A stretch of 64,000 nucleotides of DNA from Luteibacter mycovicinus (GTDB lineage: Bacteria > Pseudomonadota > Gammaproteobacteria > Xanthomonadales > Rhodanobacteraceae), in NCBI RefSeq assembly GCF_000745235.1, contig NZ_JQNL01000001.1:1054001-1118000 (forward strand). Reading direction: 5' to 3'. Below are positions 59,819 to 64,000 of this stretch, in pieces. Both the position numbers and the translations under genes were made by a program. Within the stretch, counting starts at the first letter, position 1; every line of letters begins with the position of its first letter. Below the pieces are notes generated by a model. It saw only the letters and a program-made list of their open reading frames with translations, had not been told where the DNA came from and searched no databases.

Positions 59819-60390
59819 GGACCCAGCTCCTTTTCCAGCCATTCGATCAGCGCCGTGGTGTTGACCACGCCGCACTTGGGTTCTTGCGACATGCCGGCCA
59901 GCCAGGGCCGCGTGGTCGCGCCGGTGCGCCACTGGATGGCGTCGGCCTCGAGTTCCACCGGCTCGTCGACGACGATGCAGGCGATCGCCCAGCCGCGATG
60001 GCCGAGCAGAACGACCGATGACGACAGCGCTCCCGCCATATCCGGCGAGATGATCGCCGCCAGATCCGCGACCCGCGCTTCACCGCTGGGATGACGCCAG
60101 CGCCCGAGGCATACCGGGTTCGGTACATTGGGCGGCGACAAAGGCGGTATGGGCAGGACGTGACTCACGTCGGCCATCGGCACGGCCAGCTTGACGCCGG
60201 CGGCAACGCAAAGCAGGTAACGGTTGTCGACGACCGGCGCAGCGGACTCGGACGACGCGTTGCGCCAGGTCTCGATGGCCACCACTTTGACTTCGTTCGG
60301 AGGCACCACGGCCGGCACCGCCGCAGGCGTGAGCAGCTCGGCAAGATAGTCGGCGACGATCTGCTCGGCATCCTGCATGGCGCGCATCAC
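59815..60390 (-). CDS. CheW-domain protein, ParP-like
   Basis: A 191-residue protein with an N-terminal helical/variable part (DAEQIVADYLAELLTPAAVP) and a C-terminal CheW-like domain (YLLCVAAGVKLAVPMADVSH, LGHRGWAIACIVVDEPVELE). Position between parA and cheW matches ParP of Vibrio and PA1463 of Pseudomonas, which link chemoreceptor arrays and CheA to the polar ParC/ParA ATPase. The sequence after WLAGMSQEPKCGVVNTTALIE is less typical of CheW. It starts with GTG in a GTGA overlap with parA and overlaps cheW in the same way. Confidence 0.75.
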   Translation of the reverse strand: MMRAMQDAEQIVADYLAELLTPAAVPAVVPPNEVKVVAIETWRNASSESAAPVVDNRYLLCVAAGVKLAVPMADVSHVLPIPPLSPPNVPNPVCLGRWRHPSGEARVADLAAIISPDMAGALSSSVVLLGHRGWAIACIVVDEPVELEADAIQWRTGATTRPWLAGMSQEPKCGVVNTTALIEWLEKELGP

Positions 60391-61214
60391 GCGGCGGCAT
60401 CCGTCGCGGGCGCGGTGGCCGACGCAACGGTGGAAGCGGCATCAACCGCGGGAGGCGCCAGCAATTCATCGAGCAACTGGCGATACGCCAGACCGCCGCG
60501 ACGTGCGGCCGGCCACGAGGCGAGCGGCACACCGGCCGCACTGGCTTCGCGGATCTGCGTATCGGTAGGAATGACGGCCTGACTGACGCTGTCGCCGTAT
60601 TGCTCGCGCAACTGATCCAGGCAGACGCGCGAGGCGTGCGTCCGCGAATCGAACATCGTCGGCACAATCGTGCGTGGCAGCGGACGACCGCGCGAGCGCT
60701 CGATCATCGACAGGCTGCGCAGCATGCGCTCGAGACCGGCCAGCGCCAGTGCTTCGGTCTGTGTCGGCACCAGCAGACGATCGCTCGCCGCCAGTGCGTT
60801 GACCATCAGCACGCCGAGCGTGGGCGGGCAATCGAGCAGCACATGGTCGAAGTCGGGCGCGAGCTCGGCGAGCGCCTGGGTAAGCACCAGCCCCATACCC
60901 GGACGCGTACCCAGCTGACGGTCCAGCGTGATCATCGCGGGCGACGCAGGCAGCACACTCAACCGGTCCCACTGCGTGGCGTGCACCAGCGTGCGCACCG
61001 GCAGCGGCATCGCACTGTTACCGATGCCGAACAGATCGTAGACGCTGCCATGCGCCCCGCCTTCGACGCCGATGTAACCGGACAGCGAGGCATGCGGATC
61101 CATGTCGATGAGCAGCGTGCGCTTGCCGGACGCGGCGAGCAGACTGCCCAGCGCGACCGTGGTCGTGGTTTTTCCGACGCCGCCCTTCTGGTTGGAGACC
61201 GCCCAGGTGATCAT
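60387..61214 (-). CDS. parA: ParA-type ATPase of the chemotaxis operon (ParC-like)
   Basis: A 275-residue MinD/ParA ATPase. Deviant Walker A SNQKGGVGKTTTTVAL, switch I RTLLIDMDPHASLSGYI, Walker B DHVLLDCPPTLGVLM. Its position after motD and before the ParP-like gene matches the orphan ParA (ParC in Vibrio) that places chemotaxis arrays at the flagellar pole. A variable Ala-rich tail (SATAPATDAAA) ends the protein. Its start overlaps the motD stop by one base. Confidence 0.9.
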   Translation of the reverse strand: MITWAVSNQKGGVGKTTTTVALGSLLAASGKRTLLIDMDPHASLSGYIGVEGGAHGSVYDLFGIGNSAMPLPVRTLVHATQWDRLSVLPASPAMITLDRQLGTRPGMGLVLTQALAELAPDFDHVLLDCPPTLGVLMVNALAASDRLLVPTQTEALALAGLERMLRSLSMIERSRGRPLPRTIVPTMFDSRTHASRVCLDQLREQYGDSVSQAVIPTDTQIREASAAGVPLASWPAARRGGLAYRQLLDELLAPPAVDAASTVASATAPATDAAA

Positions 61215-62119
61215 CAGCGATTTCCCCCGGCCGGCGCGGCCGCGGCATCGCTGTAGAAACGCGACGGGGCCGCCTTGTCGCTCATCACGACAATCAGCAC
61301 GCGGCGGTTCCGGTTGCGTCCGTCGTCGGTATCGTTCGCCACGATCGGACGAAACTCGCCCCAGCCGACGATACCCACGCGATGCGGATCCACACCCGTC
61401 GTCGTCAGCAGACGCGCCACGGTAGCGGCGCGTGCCGCGGACAGCTCCCAGTTGGACGGGAACGTCGGCGTGGCGATCGGCGTGTTATCCGTATAGCCCT
61501 CGATACGCATCGGGTTCGGAAACGGCGCGAGGATGCCGGCCAGCTTGCGCAGCACGTCATCGGCCGGCGCCTGCAGTCTGGCGACACCGACCGGGAACAG
61601 CATGTCGGTCTTGACCTCGATCTCGAGCCAGTCCGGCGTCTGCCGCACGTTGACCAGACTCTTGTCGATCAGCGGCTTCATCGCCCGCTTCACTTCGTCG
61701 GAAATCTGGCTGAGGCTGGCGTCCTCGGTCTTGCCGACCGTGGTGTTCGCCGCCGTCGCGGTATTCGTGCTGGCCGCTTCCTGACGCTCGGCGGCGGCGC
61801 CTTCGTGACCGGGCAGCGGCAGGTTGCGCGGCGGAACGGGCACGTCGATGCGGGCGATGGGCGCGGCGGCCGGCGCACGCGACTGATTCGGCAACGGCAC
61901 CTGCGCGGCGGGCGTCGCCTCGCGGATCGGCTCGATCACCTTGCCCGTGCCGTTGAAGGCTTCGTTGATGGACTGCGCCATCACCTTGAACTTGGTTTCG
62001 TTGACGGCCGATACCGCGTACATCACCACGAACAACGCGAGCAGCAACGTGATCAGATCGCCATAGGGGATCGCCCAGCGCTCGTGATTGATGTGCTCTT
62101 CGTGGTGGCGGCGCTTCAC
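61214..62119 (-). CDS. motD: Flagellar stator protein MotD (MotB family)
   Basis: A 301-residue stator subunit. N-terminal helix with the proton-channel Asp (ERWAIPYGDLITLLLALFVV), a plug/linker rich in Pro and Ala, and a C-terminal OmpA-like peptidoglycan-binding domain (LFPVGVARLQAPADDVLRK, MRIEGYTDNTPIATPTFPSN, LSAARAATVARLL, NRRVLIVVMSD). It starts with GTG 62119, overlapping motC by four bases. Confidence 0.92.
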   Translation of the reverse strand: MKRRHHEEHINHERWAIPYGDLITLLLALFVVMYAVSAVNETKFKVMAQSINEAFNGTGKVIEPIREATPAAQVPLPNQSRAPAAAPIARIDVPVPPRNLPLPGHEGAAAERQEAASTNTATAANTTVGKTEDASLSQISDEVKRAMKPLIDKSLVNVRQTPDWLEIEVKTDMLFPVGVARLQAPADDVLRKLAGILAPFPNPMRIEGYTDNTPIATPTFPSNWELSAARAATVARLLTTTGVDPHRVGIVGWGEFRPIVANDTDDGRNRNRRVLIVVMSDKAAPSRFYSDAAAAPAGGNR

Positions 62120-62856
62120 GAGAGAAACCCCTGAAGCTTGCTCTCGATGTGCCGCGGGTTATCGCCCTGGGCGATCGAGACGAGGCCTTCGACGAGGATC
62201 TCGCGCATCTGCGACCGCTGACGGGCCAGGCCTTTCAGGCGTGACGCCATGGGCAGCGCCAGCAGATTGGCCAGGCCGATACCGTAAATGGTGGCGACGA
62301 AGGCGGCCGCGATGCCGTGGCCGAGCTTGCTCGGTTCGGCCAGGTTCTGCATGACCGACATGAGGCCCATGACGGCACCGATGATGCCCATCGTCGGCGA
62401 GTACGCACCGGCGTTTTCGTACACCTTGGCGGCTTCGATGTCGTTGTGCTCGCGTGCGAGCACTTCCACCTCGAGCACGGAGCGCATGGCGTCCGGCTCG
62501 GTGCCATCCACCAAAAGCTGAAGCCCCTTACGGATGAAGGGGTCCGATTCGCGCTCGATGGCAGGTTCCAGCCCGAGCAGGCCGGTGCGCCGGGATATCT
62601 CGCTCCAGCCGACGATGCGGCTGACGAGGTTTTCCGATTCGATATCCGGCGGGCGATACACCCACGGCAGCATGCTCCACGCACGCTTGAGTACCGGCCC
62701 CGGCGTCTGCACCAGCAGCGCGGCCAGGGTGCCGAGGAAGACGATGACGAACGCCGCCGGGTTCCACAGGGCATCGAGACTCGAGCCTTTGAGGATGGTC
62801 CCCACGATGATGACCACGAAGGCCAGGATCGTGCCGACGACGCTCACGATATCCAT
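62116..62856 (-). CDS. motC: Flagellar stator protein MotC (MotA family)
   Basis: A 246-residue inner-membrane stator protein with four helices: near the N-terminus (TILAFVVIIVGTILKG), FVIVFLGTLAALLVQTP, then after a cytoplasmic loop (RKGLQLLVDG, VLAREHNDIE) the pair SPTMGIIGAVMGLMSVMQNL and HGIAAAFVATIYGIGLANLL, with the conserved prolines. Together with MotD it forms the second proton-driven stator set in the Pseudomonas layout. It follows cheA after one base. Confidence 0.93.
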   Translation of the reverse strand: MDIVSVVGTILAFVVIIVGTILKGSSLDALWNPAAFVIVFLGTLAALLVQTPGPVLKRAWSMLPWVYRPPDIESENLVSRIVGWSEISRRTGLLGLEPAIERESDPFIRKGLQLLVDGTEPDAMRSVLEVEVLAREHNDIEAAKVYENAGAYSPTMGIIGAVMGLMSVMQNLAEPSKLGHGIAAAFVATIYGIGLANLLALPMASRLKGLARQRSQMREILVEGLVSIAQGDNPRHIESKLQGFLS

Positions 62857-62857
62857 G

Positions 62858-64000
62858 TCAGACAGCCATCCTCAATGAAGGCAGCACCTGCCCACTGTCA
62901 TCGGCCAGACCGGCAAGGTCGAGCACGAGGGAGATACGCCCGTCACCGGTGATGGTCGCCCCGGCGACACCTGGAACGTCCTTGAGGAACGGGCCCAGCG
63001 GCTTGGCCATGACGTCTTCGCGGCCGAGCACTTCGTCGACCAGGCAACCCAGTGTCTGGTGACCGATCTGCACGACGACGACATGGCCGCCCTTCCCACT
63101 CACCCCGGCCCAGTGACCGAGGTCGGCGAGCGGCAAGGCGCGCTGACGGTGCGACGCGACGATGCGGCCGTCGAGCTCCTGGATCTGACCGGGAACGAGC
63201 TCGAACACTTCGGTGACATTGGACAGCGGGAGCGAAAGCAGACGATGACCGACGCGAACCATCAGCACGCGCATGATCGCCAGCGTCAGCGGCACCGACA
63301 GGCGTACCGTGCTGCCATGACCGACACGCGAGTCGATGGACAGCGTGCCGCCCAGTTCGACGATCTTGGTCTTGACCACGTCCATGCCGACGCCGCGGCC
63401 GGAAATGTCGGACACCGTGCTGGCGGTCGAGAAGCCCGGGCGGAAGACGATTTCGTAGCATTCGCGCTCGTCCAGACGCGCGGCCTGCTCGGCGTCCATC
63501 AGGCCCTTTTCGACGGCCTTGCGGCGCAGGACCTCGGGATCCATGCCCTTGCCGTCGTCGGTGACGGTAATGACGATGCGGTCGCCGTACTGGCCAGCGG
63601 CGAGGCGCACCGTGCCCAGACGCGACTTGCCTTCGGCCGCGCGCACGTCAGGCATCTCGATGCCGTGATCCACCGCGTTACGCAGCAAATGCACGAGCGG
63701 ATCGGCGAGCGCCTCGACCACGGTGCGATCGATATCGGTTTCTTCGCCTTCCGTGACGAGTTCGATCTCTTTACCGAGCTGGCGGGCGAGGTCACGAATG
63801 ATGCGCGGGAAACGGGAGAACAGTTTGCCGACGGGCTGCATGCGCATGCGCAGCACCGCATTCTGCAAGTCTTCCGCCACGCGCTCCAGCTCGCCGATGG
63901 CACGTTCCATCGGATCGTTACCACCGCGCGGGGCGAGGCTGGTGAGGCGGTTGCGCACGAGCACGAGCTCGCCCGCGGCGTCGACCAGGCTGTCGAGACG
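62858..64000 (-). CDS. cheA: CheA chemotaxis histidine kinase, C-terminal part (partial)
   Basis: The last 381 codons of a gene that begins right of the window. Visible are part of the dimerisation domain (GELVLVRNRLTSLAP), the HATPase core (LLRNAVDHGIEMPDVR, TDDGKGMDPE, GFSTASTVSDISGRGVGMD) and the CheW-like regulatory domain (LMVRVGHRLLSLPLSNVTE, VVQIGHQTLGCLVDEVLGRE). The His-containing phosphotransfer domain lies outside. It is the flagellar-type CheA, distinct from the ChpA at 19190-25843. motC starts one base after its stop with no cheB in between, unlike Pseudomonas. Confidence 0.93.
   Translation of the reverse strand, partial: RLDSLVDAAGELVLVRNRLTSLAPRGGNDPMERAIGELERVAEDLQNAVLRMRMQPVGKLFSRFPRIIRDLARQLGKEIELVTEGEETDIDRTVVEALADPLVHLLRNAVDHGIEMPDVRAAEGKSRLGTVRLAAGQYGDRIVITVTDDGKGMDPEVLRRKAVEKGLMDAEQAARLDERECYEIVFRPGFSTASTVSDISGRGVGMDVVKTKIVELGGTLSIDSRVGHGSTVRLSVPLTLAIMRVLMVRVGHRLLSLPLSNVTEVFELVPGQIQELDGRIVASHRQRALPLADLGHWAGVSGKGGHVVVVQIGHQTLGCLVDEVLGREDVMAKPLGPFLKDVPGVAGATITGDGRISLVLDLAGLADDSGQVLPSLRMAV

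Noticed and set aside
1..64000. Insertion sequences, prophage genes or tRNA genes
   Set aside because: None of the real coding frames resembles a transposase, integrase or phage protein, and no tRNA-like cloverleaf was recognised by eye; a tRNA scan would settle the latter.

Overview
The window is about 64 kb of high-GC chromosomal DNA from a gammaproteobacterium. Gene content and order (pilG-gshB-tonB-yqgE-ruvX-pyrB, pilU-pilT-proC-yggT, cheA-motC-motD-parA-parP-cheW) plus abundant GTAG-headed REP palindromes point to the Xanthomonadales, most likely Rhodanobacteraceae (Luteibacter or Dyella type). The genus is inferred from overall resemblance only. No rRNA, tRNA, insertion sequence, prophage or CRISPR array was seen, so this is mostly core chromosome with repeat-rich intergenic spots.

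Layout. 1-3.2 kb: end of proS, a secreted GH18-like protein, an H-NS-family gene, then a gene-free kilobase (1770-2793) built as a long inverted duplication of a hairpin element plus REP sequences, then a tautomerase. 3.2-5.9 kb: SPFH-NfeD-ThrE membrane operon. 5.9-16.0 kb: an export cluster made of a MacA-like adaptor, one ABC ATPase, four FtsX-type permeases in two types, a sigma-54-dependent response regulator and an NtrY-like kinase. It is preceded by an excellent -24/-12 promoter and three palindromic upstream sites. 16.0-16.9 kb: a Fur-box-controlled hemP operon.

17-29.4 kb: the Pil-Chp chemosensory operon (pilG, pilH, pilI, pilJ, a 2217-residue ChpA, a ChpB-like protein without the catalytic serine, ChpC). 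pilK is absent, so methylation-based adaptation looks lost. 29.6-34 kb: gshB, tonB, yqgE, ruvX, pyrB. 34-36.4 kb: a large unknown lipoprotein and a BON-domain protein. 36.5-40.4 kb: retraction ATPases PilU and PilT, divergent from proC-yggT. Thus signalling input and pilus retraction motors for twitching are both in the window.

40.4-46.6 kb: relA and hrpA, the latter carrying REP sequences as in-frame coding repeats. 46.7-58.2 kb: a Dps protein with an OxyR-like site, a GH17-GT2 glucan synthase of NdvB type, tamA-tamB, and a YdeP-type molybdopterin oxidoreductase. 58.3-64 kb: an unknown low-GC membrane protein, then the end of a flagellar chemotaxis/motor operon (cheA, motC, motD, parA, parP-like, cheW, DUF2802) running off the right edge. 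Within this operon genes overlap or nearly touch, indicating translational coupling.
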